Assembly (NCBI GenBank): GCA_035512595.1
Contig: DATKDU010000208.1
Span: 1 to 5,451, forward strand
Source of the DNA: DATKDU01 sp035512595
Lineage (GTDB): Bacteria > Planctomycetota > Planctomycetia > Pirellulales > Pirellulaceae
Direction of reading: 5' to 3'
DNA length: 5,451 nt
Both the position numbers and the translations under genes were made by a program. This document shows positions 4,870-5,451 of the stretch, piece after piece; position 1 is the first letter of the stretch, and each line of letters begins with the position of its first letter. Under the pieces are notes generated by a model that saw only the letters and a program-made list of their open reading frames with translations, was not told the DNA's origin and did not search any database.

Positions 4870-5451
4870 CCAATCACCGACTGCGGCGAAGAGCAAGTCA
4901 GCATCGGCCGCGTATTGGTCCAGCGAGTCCTCCTCGCCCGATTGGCCGCTGTCCGAATCTTGAGCCAGCGCCGCAGCCGCCGTCTTGTTAAGCTCGTTGA
5001 TGATCAGCAGCGCGTCGAGCGCCGTCAGCCGGCCATCGCCGTTGACGTCCAATGCCGACACGTCGCTCGATTCGCCGGCGAAGCTCGACGCTTGCTGGTT
5101 GAGCCGGTTGACGACCAGCAAGGCGTCGCTGGCGGTGACCGCGCCGTCGCCGTTCAGATCCAGGTTGGTGGGCATCGGGGCCAGGCTGGGCGTTGCCGCG
5201 AAGGTCGGCATCTCAAACGCTTCCCCCTCCGCGAAAATTGGCTGCTGCGCCAGCGCTGGCGTGTCGATCGCCGCGATGAAATGAGGCCCAGGCAGGGATG
5301 AGAAGGTCGTCGCCGGCGCCACCGACAGCGGGTTGATCGAGAGCGTCTCGAAGATTCGCAATTGCTGGGTCGTTCCGTTGGGCCCTTGCACCGCGGCAAA
5401 CTGGCCGGAATCGTTGGCGGCCACGCGCACGGGAGCGATCTTGCTGGGGCT
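4867..5451 (-). CDS. C-terminal part of a dockerin-type surface protein (5' end outside window)
   Basis: The frame is open from the window edge to the stop at 4867, giving 194 residues. A GTG at 5430 has no ribosome site and the sequence before it reads on, so this is the end of a longer protein. Two calcium-binding EF-hand-type loops are clear: DLNGDGAVTASD (about 5125-5160) and DVNGDGRLTALD (about 5014-5049), each followed by a helix (ALLVVNRLN, ALLIINELN) and 37 residues apart. This is the duplicated F-hand layout of dockerin type I, which in cellulosomes binds cohesins; in planctomycetes such modules cap many large exported proteins and their partners are mostly unknown. Before them is a low-complexity linker rich in Ala, Pro, Thr and Gln. 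After them is an acidic tail (DSDSGQSGEED) ending FAAVGDW. The catalytic or adhesive part lies outside the window. Confidence 0.87.
   Translation of the reverse strand, partial: SPSKIAPVRVAANDSGQFAAVQGPNGTTQQLRIFETLSINPLSVAPATTFSSLPGPHFIAAIDTPALAQQPIFAEGEAFEMPTFAATPSLAPMPTNLDLNGDGAVTASDALLVVNRLNQQASSFAGESSDVSALDVNGDGRLTALDALLIINELNKTAAAALAQDSDSGQSGEEDSLDQYAADADLLFAAVGDW

Noticed and set aside
5014..5160. Cellulosome component
   Set aside because: Dockerin-type loops alone do not show this. No cohesin, scaffoldin or glycoside hydrolase is visible, and such loops are widespread in planctomycete surface proteins.

Overview
The window looks like chromosomal DNA of a GC-rich planctomycete, most likely a Pirellulales-type member of the Planctomycetota. 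The evidence is a BBP7 (DUF1551) putative beta-barrel porin, a dockerin-type calcium-binding tail of the kind that is very common in planctomycete surface proteins, a secreted HEAT-repeat protein resembling the C-terminal parts of planctomycete sulfatases, and spacers filled with short-period inverted repeats. The assignment rests on recognised protein families and style, not on a database search.

Layout from left to right. 1-211: non-coding, with an octad-based inverted repeat. 212-781 (-): small secreted HEAT-repeat protein. 782-899: spacer with a nested palindrome. 900-1223 (-): cold-shock-domain protein with an unusual first motif and a basic tail. 1224-1514: divergent spacer with a heptad CGAA/TTCG inverted repeat and a compact hairpin close to the thiolase start. 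1515-2693 (+): complete thiolase (acetyl-CoA acetyltransferase type). 2699-2914 and 2927-3118 (-): two small helical proteins forming a tight operon; they appear to be diverged tandem paralogues of an unrecognised family. 3119-3598: about 480 bases with no convincing gene but two strong palindromes. 3599-4747 (+): cysteine-rich BBP7 outer-membrane protein. 4748-4869: heptad repeats with a G-quadruplex-capable strand. 4867-5451 (-): C-terminal end of a large dockerin-type surface protein, cut by the window edge.

The genes do not form one pathway. Thiolase, RNA-binding protein and envelope proteins sit in alternating orientations, as is common in planctomycetes. The two most interesting signals are the tandem pair of small paralogues and the spacers. 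Three of the spacers are built from 7- or 8-base units arranged as opposed complementary arms, a fourth holds a nested palindrome and a fifth element is a compact hairpin. No CRISPR array, tRNA, rRNA, transposase or phage gene was found. No complete undescribed defence or mobile system is visible.
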